From positions 434,001-498,000 of the forward strand of contig NZ_JAUSXB010000001.1 in assembly GCF_030823375.1 (NCBI RefSeq): a stretch of 64,000 nucleotides of DNA. The letters run 5' to 3'. The notes under the pieces are model-generated. The model saw only the letters and a list, made by a program, of their open reading frames with translations. It made no database searches and was not told where the DNA came from. Within the stretch, counting starts at the first letter, position 1, and each line of letters starts with the position of its first letter. Positions 43,290-52,885 of this stretch are shown piece by piece. The DNA comes from Pseudarthrobacter siccitolerans. Lineage in GTDB: Bacteria; Actinomycetota; Actinomycetes; Actinomycetales; Micrococcaceae. Both the position numbers and the translations under genes were made by a program.

Positions 43290-43928
43290 GTGACATCTGC
43301 GACCCATGCCCCCAGTACCCCGGCGCACCCCACGCTGAACCGCCCCAATATGGTTTCCGTTGGAACCGTAGTGTGGCTCTCCAGCGAGTTGATGTTCTTC
43401 GCCGGTCTCTTTGCCATGTACTTCACGCTGCGCTCCACCAGCGGCGAGATGTGGGCGGAAGAGACGGCCAAGCTCAACTTCCCCTTTGCGCTCGTTAACA
43501 CGATCGTCCTCGTGGCCAGTTCCTTTACTTGCCAGATGGGCGTCTTCGCCGCCGAGCGGCTCCAGCCGCGCAAAACTGGCGGGGCTTTCCAGTTCGCCCG
43601 CTGGGGAATGAACGAATGGTTCACCCTCACGTTCCTGATGGGTGCGTTCTTCGTCGCCGGCCAGGCCACTGAATACGCGATGCTGGTTTCCGAGCACGTC
43701 TCGCTCTCCTCCAACGCCTACGGTTCGGCCTTCTACATGACCACCGGGTTCCACGGCATGCACGTGATCGGCGGGCTGGTTGCCTTCCTCCTGATCATGG
43801 GCCGCTCATTTGCCGCGAAGAAGTTCGGGCACTTCGAAGCAACATCCGCGATCGTCACCTCGTACTACTGGCACTTTGTGGATGTCGTCTGGATCGGCCT
43901 CTTCCTGGTCATCTACGTCCTCAAGTAG
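43290..43928 (+). CDS. ctaE: Cytochrome c oxidase subunit III
   Basis: 212-residue membrane subunit of the aa3 oxidase with five to six helices. [35 protein letters not shown] and [23 protein letters not shown] are characteristic, and [18 protein letters not shown] closes the protein. In actinobacteria it belongs to the bc1-aa3 supercomplex and precedes qcrCAB, as here. GTG 43290 is set by the promoter spacing; an upstream ATG at 43254 would overlap the promoter. Confidence 0.95.
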   Translation: MTSATHAPSTPAHPTLNRPNMVSVGTVVWLSSELMFFAGLFAMYFTLRSTSGEMWAEETAKLNFPFALVNTIVLVASSFTCQMGVFAAERLQPRKTGGAFQFARWGMNEWFTLTFLMGAFFVAGQATEYAMLVSEHVSLSSNAYGSAFYMTTGFHGMHVIGGLVAFLLIMGRSFAAKKFGHFEATSAIVTSYYWHFVDVVWIGLFLVIYVLK

Positions 43929-44014
43929 CCAGCTTTGATTCTTTTTCTACAAGAGGCAGAATTTCAGGTAGCGGCTCCCGGAGCCCGCCCAGGATCGAAT
44001 AAAGGAACCACCAC

Positions 44015-44803
44015 GTGAAGGCACTCTCGCAAAAGCGGCGACACCCACTGGCAGCAATTGCCCTGCTACTGATGGGTCTCCTCATCACTGGCGGGCTGTA
44101 CGCCGTGGCCACCACCGTCAACGAGGCCAAGGCTTCCACCACCACGTTCAGCACAAGTGACGCCGAGGAAGGCGGAAAGCTCTTCGCCGCCAACTGCGCC
44201 ACCTGCCACGGCATGGGCGCCAGCGGTTCCAAGGATGGTCCGTCCCTGGTGGGCGTCGGCGCTGCTGCTGTTGACTTCCAGGTTGGAACCGGCCGCATGC
44301 CGATGCAGATGAATGGCCCCCAGGCGCTGGAAAAGCCTGTTCAGTTCAACGATGAACAGACCCACCAGCTTGCAGCCTATGTTGCTTCCCTGGGCGCCGG
44401 CCCGGCAATCCCTGAAGAAGGCCTGCTCGACGAAAAGGGAGACGCTGCTGCCGGCGGCGAGCTTTTCCGCACCAACTGCGCCATGTGCCACAACGCTGCC
44501 GCTGCCGGCGGCGCCCTGACCCGCGGCAAGTTTGCACCGGCGCTGAAGGATACGTCCGGCAAGCACATCTACGAAGCCATGGTTACCGGCCCGCAGAACA
44601 TGCCCGTGTTCAACGACTCCAACATCACGCCCGAAGGCAAGCGCGACATCATCACCTTCCTGAAGCAGATCGAAACCTCCGGCTCCCCCGGCGGCGCCGA
44701 ACTGGGTTCGCTCGGCCCCGTGGCGGAAGGACTCTTCGTCTGGATTGCCGGCCTCGGCGTCATCATCGCCTTCACCATCTGGCTGACTTCGCGGACGTCC
44801 TAA
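44015..44803 (+). CDS. qcrC: Cytochrome bc1 complex diheme cytochrome c subunit
   Basis: 262 residues: N-terminal signal anchor (AAIALLLMGLLITGGLYAVA), two cytochrome c domains with CATCH and CAMCH heme sites, and a C-terminal membrane helix (GLFVWIAGLGVIIAFTIWLT). The two fused c-type domains replace soluble cytochrome c and wire the bc1 complex directly to the aa3 oxidase. Met ligands probably in GRMPMQM and QNMPVF. GTG start with AAAGGA upstream; gap of 86 nt after ctaE. Confidence 0.96.
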   Translation: MKALSQKRRHPLAAIALLLMGLLITGGLYAVATTVNEAKASTTTFSTSDAEEGGKLFAANCATCHGMGASGSKDGPSLVGVGAAAVDFQVGTGRMPMQMNGPQALEKPVQFNDEQTHQLAAYVASLGAGPAIPEEGLLDEKGDAAAGGELFRTNCAMCHNAAAAGGALTRGKFAPALKDTSGKHIYEAMVTGPQNMPVFNDSNITPEGKRDIITFLKQIETSGSPGGAELGSLGPVAEGLFVWIAGLGVIIAFTIWLTSRTS

Positions 44804-44905
44804 GCCTGCGCTAATTACGGCAATGCACTTCTGCTGATCCGTCAGCAGCTTGATATTAGAAACTAACCCGGCACCCGCCGGGACGAGAGAAGGATGAGGC
44901 GAATT

Positions 44906-45979
44906 ATGGGCAACCATAGTGACGGCAGTCCGAACCACTCGGGCACCGTAGCTACGGCTGGTCAGAATGAGGTGGAGAAGTTCCAGGATCCTGGAATTCC
45001 TCCGCACCGTTTGCGCCTGGCTGACACGGACCCGAAGGCCGCAAAGCGGGCAGAACGGCAGGTCGCCTTACTATTTGGCATCTCTGTTGTTGGAACCCTG
45101 ATCTTCCTGGTGGCGTACTTCGCCATTGACCTGGGAGGCGAAGACTCAACCATTGGTTCCATCCGGCTCCAGAATATGCTGCTGGGCATAGGCACGGCCT
45201 TCGCGATGCTCGGCATCGGTACAGGCATCGTGCACTGGGCCAAGGCCCTTATGCCGGACCATGAAGTCTCCGAAGAGCGCCACGCGATCCGCTACGAAGA
45301 GGACCGCCAGGCGGCTGTCCGGATCGTTGACGACATCGTCGAAGAGACGGGCATCAAGCGCCGCCCGCTGATCCGGAACACCCTGCTGGGTGCTGTTGCG
45401 TTGGCGCCGCTGCCTGCGGTTGCCATCTTCGGCGACCTCGGCCCGCGTCCGGACGACAAACTCTCCCACACCATGTGGGCACCCCAGGACGGCAAGCTCA
45501 AGCGCCTCGCCCGGGACCCTGACGGAACCCCCATCAAGGCTTCCGACGTCACCATCGGTTCTGCCTTCCACGTCATTCCGGAAGGCCTGAACGAACTCCA
45601 CGAGGGCAAGCTCAACGAAAAGGCCAAGGCCGTTGTGCTGCTCATGCGCCTGGATCCCGCCTCCCTGAACCCTTCCGAGGGCCGCGAGGAGTGGGGTTAC
45701 AACGGCATCGTTGCATACTCCAAGATCTGCACCCACGTCGGTTGCCCCGTTGCTCTTTACGAGCAGCAGACACACCACCTGCTGTGCCCGTGCCACCAGT
45801 CCACCTTTGACCTCACGCAGGAGTGCAAGGTGATCTTCGGCCCCGCCAGCCGTCCCCTCCCCCAGCTGCCCATCGCAGTTGATGATGAGGGCTACCTCGT
45901 CGCTACCAGCGACTTCCATGAACCCGTAGGACCAAGTTACTGGGAGCGTGATGTGCATGAGCGCAGCATCAACAGCTGA
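44906..45979 (+). CDS. qcrA: Cytochrome bc1 complex Rieske iron-sulfur subunit
   Basis: 357 residues with three predicted N-terminal membrane helices (two near 55-130, one around LLGAVALAPLPAVAIF), the actinobacterial QcrA layout, and a C-terminal Rieske domain whose [2Fe-2S] ligands are CTHVGC and CPCHQS. It transfers electrons from menaquinol to the QcrC hemes. ATG 44906 (MGNHSDGSP) is preferred: AAGGATGAGG lies 6 nt upstream, whereas the in-frame ATG at 44894 is inside that Shine-Dalgarno. Overlaps qcrB. Confidence 0.95.
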   Translation: MGNHSDGSPNHSGTVATAGQNEVEKFQDPGIPPHRLRLADTDPKAAKRAERQVALLFGISVVGTLIFLVAYFAIDLGGEDSTIGSIRLQNMLLGIGTAFAMLGIGTGIVHWAKALMPDHEVSEERHAIRYEEDRQAAVRIVDDIVEETGIKRRPLIRNTLLGAVALAPLPAVAIFGDLGPRPDDKLSHTMWAPQDGKLKRLARDPDGTPIKASDVTIGSAFHVIPEGLNELHEGKLNEKAKAVVLLMRLDPASLNPSEGREEWGYNGIVAYSKICTHVGCPVALYEQQTHHLLCPCHQSTFDLTQECKVIFGPASRPLPQLPIAVDDEGYLVATSDFHEPVGPSYWERDVHERSINS

Positions 45980-47627
45980 GCCCACCTTCGTCGCCAAAAC
46001 CAAGACAGGCCGGTTCACCGACTTTGTCGATTCACGTGTTGGCGGTTCCGGAATCCTCCGCGAATTCGGCCGCAAGGTCTTCCCCGACCACTGGTCATTC
46101 ATGTTCGGCGAAGTGGCACTGTACTCCTTTGTCATCCTGCTGCTTTCCGGCACCTTCCTGACGTTCTTCTTCGATCCGTCCATGGCGGAGACGCATTACG
46201 ACGGTTCTTACGTGCCCCTCAAGGGCGTCGAGATGTCAGTTGCCTACAGCTCATCCCTGGACATCTCGTTCGATATCCGCGGCGGCCTGTTCATGCGCCA
46301 GGTACACCACTGGGCGGCCCTGCTGTTCGTGGCGTCCATCGCAGTCCACATGCTGCGCGTTTTCTTCACCGGCGCATTCCGCAGGCCGCGTGAAATGAAC
46401 TGGGTTGTTGGCAGCGTACTGCTGATCCTCGCCATGGCAGCCGGATTCACCGGCTACTCCCTGCCTGATGACCTGCTGTCCGGCAACGGCCTGCGCATCA
46501 TTGACGGCGTGATCAAGTCGATCCCGGTGCTCGGCACGTACATCTCGTTCTTCCTCTTTGGTGGGGAGTTCCCGGGCACGGCCATCATCAGCCGCCTGTA
46601 CATGCTGCACATCCTGCTGGTACCGGCACTGATCCTGCTCATGATCGTCCTGCACCTCTTTATGGTGGTTGTGCACAAGCACACCCAGTACCCCGGCCCG
46701 GGACGCAATGACAACAACGTTGTCGGCTACCCGCTGGGCCCGGTCTACGCCGCCAAGGCCGGTGGATTCTTCTTCATCGTCTTCGGCGTGCTGGCCCTCA
46801 TGGCCGGTTTCTTCACGATCAACCCGATCTGGAACTACGGGCCGTACGACCCCTCCCCCGTCTCAGCCGGTACCCAGCCTGACTGGTACATCGGATTTGT
46901 CGACGGCGCGCTCCGCCTGATGCCGGGCACCCTCGGCAACTGGCACGTGGAGCAGGTGTGGTTCGGCCACGTGTTCACGTTCAACGTCCTGCTCCCCGCC
47001 CTGGTGCCTGCCGGAATCCTTTTCACGGTGATGTTCGCCTACCCGTGGATCGAGCGCTGGATCACCAAGGACGACCGTGAACACCACGTTCTGGACCGTC
47101 CCCGCAACGCCCCCACACGGACAGCCATTGGTATGGCCGGCTTCGTCTGGTACTGCGTGATGTGGGCAGCTGCCGGATCGGACCTCATCGCCACCCACTT
47201 CGGAGTGTCGCTCAACGACGTCACCTACTGGCTGCGGGCCCTGTTCTTCATCGGACCGGTCATCGCATTCATTGTGACCAAGCGCGTTGCCCTTGCACTC
47301 CAGCGCAAGGACCGCGAGATCGCCCTGCACGGCCGCGAGACCGGACGCATCGTCCGCCTCCCGCACGGCGAATTCATCGAAGTGCACGCACCGCTGGACG
47401 AGTACAAGCGCTACAAGCTGGTGGGCTTTGAATCGCCTCAGGTCCTCCCCGCCGTACCCAACGAACACGGTGTGGTGACCAGCAAGGAGAAGCGTCGTGC
47501 GTTCCTGTCCCGCTGGTTCTTCGAGGACCGCGTTGCGCCGGCAACCCCGGCTGAGCTGGAAGCCGCGCACGGCCACGGCCATGCGGCAGTTGAAGCACCC
47601 GAGGAAGCCAGGAGCCTGAGCCACTAG
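45957..47627 (+). CDS. qcrB: Cytochrome bc1 complex cytochrome b subunit
   Basis: 556-residue menaquinol-oxidising subunit. Eight helices with heme-b His pairs in RQVHHWAALLFVASIAVHMLRVFF and MLHILLVPALILLMIVLHLFMV, and the Qo PEWY-type loop here as QPDWYIGF. C-terminal extension of about 120 residues is typical of actinobacteria (it ends in a His/Glu-rich tail). The start overlaps the qcrA end by 23 nt; ATG 45957 fits best behind GGGAGCG, with ATG 45951 and GTG 45948 possible. QcrB is the target of anti-tubercular imidazopyridines in Mycobacterium. Confidence 0.96.
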   Translation: MSAASTAEPTFVAKTKTGRFTDFVDSRVGGSGILREFGRKVFPDHWSFMFGEVALYSFVILLLSGTFLTFFFDPSMAETHYDGSYVPLKGVEMSVAYSSSLDISFDIRGGLFMRQVHHWAALLFVASIAVHMLRVFFTGAFRRPREMNWVVGSVLLILAMAAGFTGYSLPDDLLSGNGLRIIDGVIKSIPVLGTYISFFLFGGEFPGTAIISRLYMLHILLVPALILLMIVLHLFMVVVHKHTQYPGPGRNDNNVVGYPLGPVYAAKAGGFFFIVFGVLALMAGFFTINPIWNYGPYDPSPVSAGTQPDWYIGFVDGALRLMPGTLGNWHVEQVWFGHVFTFNVLLPALVPAGILFTVMFAYPWIERWITKDDREHHVLDRPRNAPTRTAIGMAGFVWYCVMWAAAGSDLIATHFGVSLNDVTYWLRALFFIGPVIAFIVTKRVALALQRKDREIALHGRETGRIVRLPHGEFIEVHAPLDEYKRYKLVGFESPQVLPAVPNEHGVVTSKEKRRAFLSRWFFEDRVAPATPAELEAAHGHGHAAVEAPEEARSLSH

Positions 47628-47643
47628 GCACAGTTGGTTTCCC

Positions 47644-47685
47644 CACAGGGAAGGCCCGGTCCATAAGGACCGGGCCTTCTCTGTG
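47644..47685 (+). terminator. Terminator after qcrB
   Basis: GAAGGCCCGGTCC-ATAA-GGACCGGGCCTTC, a perfect 13-bp stem, lengthened by outer CACAG/CTGTG pairing. Only a short pyrimidine run follows. Confidence 0.8.
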
Positions 47686-47763
47686 TTCGGCTGCCAACTG
47701 TGCATTTGCGGCTGTGCCCGAGGCACGGCGCCTGCGCGGGAAGTGAAAGTCGGGGAGCTGCGT

Positions 47764-48534
47764 TCAGTGGGTGCGGGAGCGGCGTGCGCCGGGCCGCTGC
47801 AACGGCACCCACAGCTTGTACCGGTCGGCACGGTAGTAGGACACGGAATAGTCCACCATGGTCCGCGACACGAAGGCGTGGCGCTGGATCTTCAGCAACG
47901 GTGCGCCTACTTCGACGTTCAGCAGCCGCGCTGTTGAGGGTGAGGCAGCAGTAGCTTCGATCATGTCCTCCCCCCACTCCATCACCAGGCCATATTGTTC
48001 ACTGAGAACGTTGTACAGCGAGGTGGGTGGCTCGCCATCCAGCAGGCCCGGAACCCGATGGGCCGGGATGAAGTTCTCGTCCACACTCATGGGCTCACCA
48101 TCCGCCAGCAGCAGGCGCCGGAACCGGACCAGCGGTGTCCCCTCGTCCAGCTGGAGCTCGCGGGCAAGGAAGGCACTGGCACCAATCTGTTCGAAACTCA
48201 GGACCTTCGCGGCGGGGACCATCCCGCGGCGCTGCATCTCCTCGCTGTACGAGGTCAGCTTGACCTGCAGGTCCAGTTTCGGCCTGCGTACAAAGGTCCC
48301 AAGCCCTACTACCCGCTCAATCACCTCTTCGCCCACCAAGGCATCGATCGCCTGCCGCACCGTCATCCTGGCGAGGCCAAACCGTTCCGCCAGGTCGCGT
48401 TCCGAGGGCAGCGCCGATCCTGGCCGGCAGGACTCGACGATGTAGGTCCGAAGGATTTCCCGCAGCTGGACATAGATGGCCGTCCCGCTGGACCGGTCGA
48501 TTTCCCCAGCGATGGCTGCAGCGCTACCGGCCAC
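47764..48534 (-). CDS. GntR/HutC-family regulator, DasR-like
   Basis: 256 residues. N-terminal winged helix (AIYVQLREILRTYIVES, LPSERDLAERFGLARMTVRQAIDAL, VGLGTFV) and a C-terminal UTRA effector domain (FLARELQLDEGTPLVRFRRLLLADGEPMSVDENFIP to VDYSVSYYRADRYKLWVP). Close in layout to DasR/NagR, which sense amino-sugar phosphates and repress GlcNAc/chitin uptake and PTS genes. A dre-like palindrome GGTCTAGACC lies 46 nt upstream of its start, between it and ptsH, so autoregulation and control of ptsH are likely. Confidence 0.88.
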   Translation of the reverse strand: MAGSAAAIAGEIDRSSGTAIYVQLREILRTYIVESCRPGSALPSERDLAERFGLARMTVRQAIDALVGEEVIERVVGLGTFVRRPKLDLQVKLTSYSEEMQRRGMVPAAKVLSFEQIGASAFLARELQLDEGTPLVRFRRLLLADGEPMSVDENFIPAHRVPGLLDGEPPTSLYNVLSEQYGLVMEWGEDMIEATAASPSTARLLNVEVGAPLLKIQRHAFVSRTMVDYSVSYYRADRYKLWVPLQRPGARRSRTH

Positions 48535-48579
48535 GGAACACCGGACTTTGGATTGAGTTCACCTAGACATTTTAGGGCA

Positions 48580-48589
48580 GGTCTAGACC
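48580..48589. promoter_or_regulatory. dre-type operator (DasR-family binding site)
   Basis: GGTCTAGACC, a perfect 10-bp palindrome flanked by A...ACTG. It matches the centre of the Streptomyces dre consensus (TGGTCTAGACCA) at 11 of 12 positions. A half-site CCTAGAC lies 18 bp to the left (48562-48568). Confidence 0.75.
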
Positions 48590-48618
48590 ACTGCGCGCCA
48601 CAGTACCGGAGCATTTCG

Positions 48619-48645
48619 TTGACCAGCGGGGAGTGCCGATATATT
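48619..48645 (+). promoter_or_regulatory. Possible promoter of ptsH
   Basis: TTGACC (48619-48624) and TATATT (48640-48645) with a short 15-nt spacer, downstream of the dre site. The spacing is suboptimal, so tentative. Confidence 0.35.
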
Positions 48646-48700
48646 GGACAGGAAAAATTCGATATCCGACGGATGGGGCCGTCATACAGAAGGAGTCCCG

Positions 48701-48994
48701 TTGCCAACTCAGAAGGCCGTGGTCACAGCCTCGATCGGACTGCATGCGCGTCCAGCTGCCGTATTTGTCCGGGCAGTTACTGAGACCGGGCTTCCCGTGA
48801 CCATCACGAAGGCGGGCATCAGGGGCGTCGATGCCCGCTCGCTGCTGCAGGTGATGACTGCTGACTTCCATCATGGTTGCGAAGTGGAACTGAGGGTCGC
48901 GGATTCGGCCCTGGAAGGGCCGCTGGGCCGCGAAAAAGCGCAGGAAAGCCTCCGAACGCTCGGCAGGTTGCTGGAGTCGCAGGGCGCCGGGTAG
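48701..48994 (+). CDS. ptsH: Phosphocarrier protein HPr
   Basis: General PTS phosphocarrier, phosphorylated by enzyme I on His15 and passing phosphate to sugar-specific EIIA proteins. 97 residues. Using the TTG at 48701 (with AAGGAG 5 nt upstream) the phosphorylation motif SIGLHARPAA places the histidine at exactly residue 15, which fixes this start over the in-frame ATG at 48644. RGVDARSLLQVM contains the regulatory-serine region (Ser47). Located opposite the DasR-like regulator. Confidence 0.93.
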   Translation: MPTQKAVVTASIGLHARPAAVFVRAVTETGLPVTITKAGIRGVDARSLLQVMTADFHHGCEVELRVADSALEGPLGREKAQESLRTLGRLLESQGAG

Positions 48995-49060
48995 CGGCGC
49001 TGGCGCCGAACTGAACGGCAGCGGCGGAGGCCATCCCTGCCGGACTTGCCAAAGGATGCA

Positions 49061-49108
49061 ACAACGACGGCGGGCCTCACCTTTTCAGGTGAGGCCCGCC
49101 GTCGTTGT
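49061..49108. terminator. Long bidirectional terminator between ptsH and ctaF
   Basis: A perfect 22-bp stem (49061-49082 / 49087-49108, core GGCGGGCCTCACCT) with a TTTC loop, followed on the plus strand by TTATTG. Confidence 0.88.
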
Positions 49109-49122
49109 TTATTGCTTTATGC

Positions 49123-49524
49123 CTAGTGGGCGTGGTCTCCGCGGCTGTATTCGTAGACCCAGCCTACGAGTGCCACAACGGCCAGGCCTGCTGCGATAAA
49201 GACAATCCAGAAGCCTACCGCCAGACCAAGGAATCCTGTTGCACAGGAGATGCCCAAAACCAGCGGCCACCAGCTCCAGGGGCTGAAGTGGCCCTGTTCG
49301 CCGGCACCCTCATGGATCTCAGCGTCGCTGCGGTCCTCCGGACGCATGCCAACACGCTTGCCGGTGAAGCCAAGGTATCCGCCGATCATGCCGGCGAGGC
49401 CACCGACCAGGAGGATGCCCAGGATACCGACCCACTCACCCCAGCCGGTGAGGAACCCGTACACCAACGAGACCGGTACAAAGAAGAAGACTCCGGAACC
49501 AAAGATCCAAGATTCGATTTTCAC
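49123..49524 (-). CDS. ctaF: Cytochrome c oxidase subunit IV (actinobacterial CtaF)
   Basis: 133 residues with four hydrophobic helices in pairs: [44 protein letters not shown], then [22 protein letters not shown] and [20 protein letters not shown]. This subunit is specific to the actinobacterial aa3 oxidase of the supercomplex. The GTG start overlaps the ctaD stop (GTGA), so the two are translationally coupled. The last gene of ctaC-ctaD-ctaF. Confidence 0.93.
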   Translation of the reverse strand: MKIESWIFGSGVFFFVPVSLVYGFLTGWGEWVGILGILLVGGLAGMIGGYLGFTGKRVGMRPEDRSDAEIHEGAGEQGHFSPWSWWPLVLGISCATGFLGLAVGFWIVFIAAGLAVVALVGWVYEYSRGDHAH

Positions 49525-51248
49525 TGTGCAGTGTCCTTCTGGTCGGCGTTACCGAGCACCTGGGCCGCGGGAGCCGGTGATTCGACAGTTTGGAACTGTC
49601 GAAGCTCGGGGTGGTGGAGGTCAAGGGCGGGACGCTCCGAACGGATCCGGGGCAGCGAGGTGAAGTTGTGCCGTGGCGGCGGGCAGGACGTGGCCCACTC
49701 CAGGGAGGCGCCGAAGCCCCAGGGATCATCCACCTGGACCCTCTCGGCACTGCGCCAGGTGATGTAGACGTTCCAGAAGAACGGGATCAGCGATGCGCCG
49801 AGGACAAACGAGGCCACGGTGGAGAACTGGTTCATCCAGGTGAAGTTGTCCTCCACCAGGTAGTCCGCGTAGCGGCGGGGCATACCTTCAACACCCAGCC
49901 AGTGCTGGATCAGGAAGGTGCCGTGGAAGCCCAGGAACAGCATCCAGAAGTGGATCTTGCCGAGGCGCTCGTTCAGCATCTTGCCGGTCCACTTGGGCCA
50001 CCAGAAGTAGAAGCCGGCGAACATGGCGAACACCACGGTGCCGAACACCACGTAGTGGAAGTGTGCCACCACGAAGTAGGAGTCGGAGACGTGAAAGTCC
50101 AGCGGCGGAGAGGCCAGGATGATGCCGGTGAGGCCACCGAAGAGGAACGTGATCAGGAAGCCGATGCTCCAGAGCATCGGGGTTTCGAAGGTCAGTGAAC
50201 CGCGCCACATGGTGCCGATCCAGTTGAAGAACTTCACGCCGGTGGGAACCGCGATGAGCATGGTCATGAACGAGAAGAACGGCAGCAGCACGGCCCCGGT
50301 GACGTACATGTGGTGTGCCCACACCGTCACGGAGAGGGCAGCGATGGCAATCGTGGCGTACACGAGGCCCTTGTAGCCGAAGATCGGCTTGCGGCTGAAG
50401 ACCGGGAAAATCTCCGAAACGATGCCGAAGAACGGCAGCGCGATGATGTACACCTCGGGGTGGCCGAAGAACCAGAACAGGTGCTGCCACAGGACGGCAC
50501 CGCCGTTTTCGGGGTCGAAGATGTGCGCACCGAAGCGACGGTCAGCACCCAGTGCGAACAGGGCGGCGGCCAGCGGCGGGAACGCCATGAGCACCAGGAT
50601 GGCGGTGACCAGGGTGTTCCAGGTGAAGATGGGCATCCGCCACATGGTCATGCCCGGGGCACGCATGCAGATGATGGTGGTGATGAAGTTGACGGCGCCG
50701 AGGATGGTTCCGAAACCGGACAGGGCCAGGCCGAACACCCACAGGTCACCACCAATGCCGGGGCTGAAGGTGGTGTTGGACAGCGGCGCGTAGGCGAACC
50801 AGCCGAAGGAGGCGGCACCCTGCGGGGTGATGAAGCCGGATACCGCAATGGTGGAGCCGAAGAGGAAGAACCAGAAAGCCAGCGCGTTCAAACGCGGGAA
50901 GGCGACGTCGGGTGCACCGATCTGTAGCGGCATGATGACGTTTGCGAAACCTGCGAAGAGCGGGGTGGCAAACATCAGCAGCATCACGGTGCCGTGCATG
51001 GTGAACAACTGGTTGTACTGCTCTTTGGTCTGCAGGATCTGCATGCCGGGTTCGAACAGCTCGGCGCGGATGAGCAGCGCCATGACGCCGCCGAAGCAGA
51101 AGAACACAAATGAGGCGATCAGGTACATGTACCCGATGGTCTTGTGGTCGGTGGAGGTGATCCAGTTGACGACGATGCGCCCCTTGGATTTAGGAACCAC
51201 GGGAGCGGTGAGGGCTCCGGCGGGTGCGGATTGAGTGTACGTAGCCAC
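49521..51248 (-). CDS. ctaD: Cytochrome c oxidase subunit I
   Basis: 575-residue catalytic subunit of the aa3 oxidase, 12 membrane helices, heme a and the heme a3-CuB centre. [16 protein letters not shown] (heme a His), [23 protein letters not shown] (CuB His-Tyr cross-link region), [18 protein letters not shown] (CuB His pair), and [19 protein letters not shown] (heme a3 and heme a His). K-channel and D-channel residues lie in the usual blocks. The C-terminal tail is Pro/His-rich and not conserved. GTG start with AAGGGGAG upstream. Confidence 0.97.
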   Translation of the reverse strand: MATYTQSAPAGALTAPVVPKSKGRIVVNWITSTDHKTIGYMYLIASFVFFCFGGVMALLIRAELFEPGMQILQTKEQYNQLFTMHGTVMLLMFATPLFAGFANVIMPLQIGAPDVAFPRLNALAFWFFLFGSTIAVSGFITPQGAASFGWFAYAPLSNTTFSPGIGGDLWVFGLALSGFGTILGAVNFITTIICMRAPGMTMWRMPIFTWNTLVTAILVLMAFPPLAAALFALGADRRFGAHIFDPENGGAVLWQHLFWFFGHPEVYIIALPFFGIVSEIFPVFSRKPIFGYKGLVYATIAIAALSVTVWAHHMYVTGAVLLPFFSFMTMLIAVPTGVKFFNWIGTMWRGSLTFETPMLWSIGFLITFLFGGLTGIILASPPLDFHVSDSYFVVAHFHYVVFGTVVFAMFAGFYFWWPKWTGKMLNERLGKIHFWMLFLGFHGTFLIQHWLGVEGMPRRYADYLVEDNFTWMNQFSTVASFVLGASLIPFFWNVYITWRSAERVQVDDPWGFGASLEWATSCPPPRHNFTSLPRIRSERPALDLHHPELRQFQTVESPAPAAQVLGNADQKDTAQ

Positions 51249-51258
51249 GTCGCTCCCC

Positions 51259-52131
51259 TTACTTAATTTCGTTCAGGTTCGGGTTGCGGTCGTACTCCAC
51301 ACCGAGGAGGCCCGTGTTGCCGGATGCCTTGAGCTCTGCCAGGTGTGCCTGGAATTCAGCTTCCGACACCACCTTGACGCGGAACAGCATCTCGGAGTGG
51401 TACTCGCCGCAAAGTTCGGCGCACTTGCCGTCGTAGGTGCCCTCTGCGGTGGGGGTAAACCGGATGTAGTTGGTCTTGCCCGGGATCATGTCGCGCTTCT
51501 GCAGGAAGGCGGGAACCCAGAAGGAGTGGAGCACGTCGCGTGCGTTGAGCTCGAGGTCAACGGACTTGTTGACGGGCAGGTACAGCGTAGGCAGCTGTTC
51601 CTTGTCGATCGTGTTGCCGGTGAGGTGCGCCTGGACGCCAGCCTCGTGGACGTCTTCTTCGATGACATCGCCGGACTTGTAGTTGAAGTCCCAGGACCAC
51701 TGCTTGCCGCGTACGTCAACAACGACGTCGGCGGGCTGCGACCGGTCATCAATGGCCTGCTGGTCGCGGTCAGTGAAGTAGAAGAACACCAGGACCATGA
51801 ACAACGGGATGGTCAGGTAGAAGACTTCCAAGGGAAGGTTGAAGCTGGTCTGCCGCGGGAACCCCACAGTGCCCTTGCGGCGCCGGTACGCGACGAGGCA
51901 CCAGACAATCAAGCCCCAGGTAATGATGCCCACAGCAAGGGCGGCAATCCATGAGTTGACCCAGAGGTCCATGATGCGGTCGCTGTTGCTGGTGGTGCCA
52001 CGCTCTGTCGGCAGCCACCCCTTCTCTACCTCTGGCGAACATCCGGTCAAAACCAACGCGCCGGCAATCGCCAAGCTTGAGATCGTGGTGATCGTTTTGC
52101 GTCGGCTGCCGGTTCGGTTCTGCGAACTCAC
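51259..52131 (-). CDS. ctaC: Cytochrome c oxidase subunit II
   Basis: 290-residue lipoprotein: signal peptide with lipobox LTGC (Cys31), two membrane helices, then the cupredoxin domain with the CuA site [12 protein letters not shown]. It accepts electrons from the QcrC hemes. W/Y-rich electron-entry region [15 protein letters not shown] start preceded by AGGAAGGG. First gene of ctaCDF. The intergenic region upstream (52132-52319) has two GC-rich inverted repeats. Confidence 0.96.
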   Translation of the reverse strand: MSSQNRTGSRRKTITTISSLAIAGALVLTGCSPEVEKGWLPTERGTTSNSDRIMDLWVNSWIAALAVGIITWGLIVWCLVAYRRRKGTVGFPRQTSFNLPLEVFYLTIPLFMVLVFFYFTDRDQQAIDDRSQPADVVVDVRGKQWSWDFNYKSGDVIEEDVHEAGVQAHLTGNTIDKEQLPTLYLPVNKSVDLELNARDVLHSFWVPAFLQKRDMIPGKTNYIRFTPTAEGTYDGKCAELCGEYHSEMLFRVKVVSEAEFQAHLAELKASGNTGLLGVEYDRNPNLNEIK

Positions 52132-52249
52132 AGACGGCCCTTCCTACTTGTTGCTGTTGTCCGGGCAGCCATCGGCGCCGCGGGCACACTAAAAGTTTTA
52201 CTACTCGGTGTAGAGCTTACCGCTCCCCCGGGCGTTTCGCCCACATGTC

Positions 52250-52295
52250 GGCGCCGTGGCTCCCGCAGTTAATAGCTGCGGGAGGCCACGGCGCC
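52250..52295 (-). terminator. Inverted repeat between erpA and ctaC
   Basis: Two-part stem (GCCGTGGC and CCCGCAG with their complements, small internal bulge) around TTAATAG. It lies 25 nt beyond the erpA stop. It lacks a U-run and may be a terminator or an mRNA-stability hairpin. Confidence 0.5.
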
Positions 52296-52319
52296 GGCAC
52301 CAGGCGAAACAACCGGTTT

Positions 52320-52709
52320 CTAGTGGAAGGAATCTCCACAGGCGCAGGAGCCGCCGGCGTTCGGGTTGTCGATGGTGAAGCCCTGCTTCGCAATCGTGTC
52401 CTCAAAGTCGATGCTGGCGCCACTGAGGTACGGAACGCTCATCTTGTCCACCACTACTTCAACGCCGTCATAGTCGCGGACGGCATCTCCGTCAAGGAGA
52501 CGCTCGTCGAAGTAGAGCTGGTAAATCAGCCCGGAGCAGCCGCCGGGCTGCACGGCGACGCGGAGGCGGAGGTCCGTGCGGCCTTCCTGCTCAAGGAGGC
52601 TGCGGACCTTGCCTGCGGCGACGTCGGTCAGGTTGACCTCGTGGACGGGCAGCTCATCAGTGGCAGCGCTGGTGGTCTCGGTGCTGTTCTCATTAGTTGC
52701 GGTGCTCAT
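52320..52709 (-). CDS. erpA: Iron-sulfur cluster insertion protein ErpA (A-type carrier)
   Basis: 129 residues. A-type carrier fold with its three conserved cysteines in GGCSGLIY and the C-terminal CACG (NPNAGGSCACGDSFH). It delivers Fe-S clusters to apo-proteins, plausibly including respiratory ones such as the adjacent Rieske/oxidase system, though adjacency to ctaC is the only evidence. The first 20 residues are a Thr/Asn-rich extension. AAGAAGG precedes the ATG. Confidence 0.92.
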   Translation of the reverse strand: MSTATNENSTETTSAATDELPVHEVNLTDVAAGKVRSLLEQEGRTDLRLRVAVQPGGCSGLIYQLYFDERLLDGDAVRDYDGVEVVVDKMSVPYLSGASIDFEDTIAKQGFTIDNPNAGGSCACGDSFH

Positions 52710-52885
52710 TGGCCTACCTTCTTAGGACGGTCTGGCGGCCCCGCGGCTAACGGTGGCCTGCCCCTACGGATTCGGTATGGGCTATAGCTACATGCTACGC
52801 GTGGCGCACCTGTAGCTCTAACTCCTGACGTAACCATGAGAGTGCGGTTCTTGTTCCCGCGGAACCTCTCCGGAACCGGTGGTTC

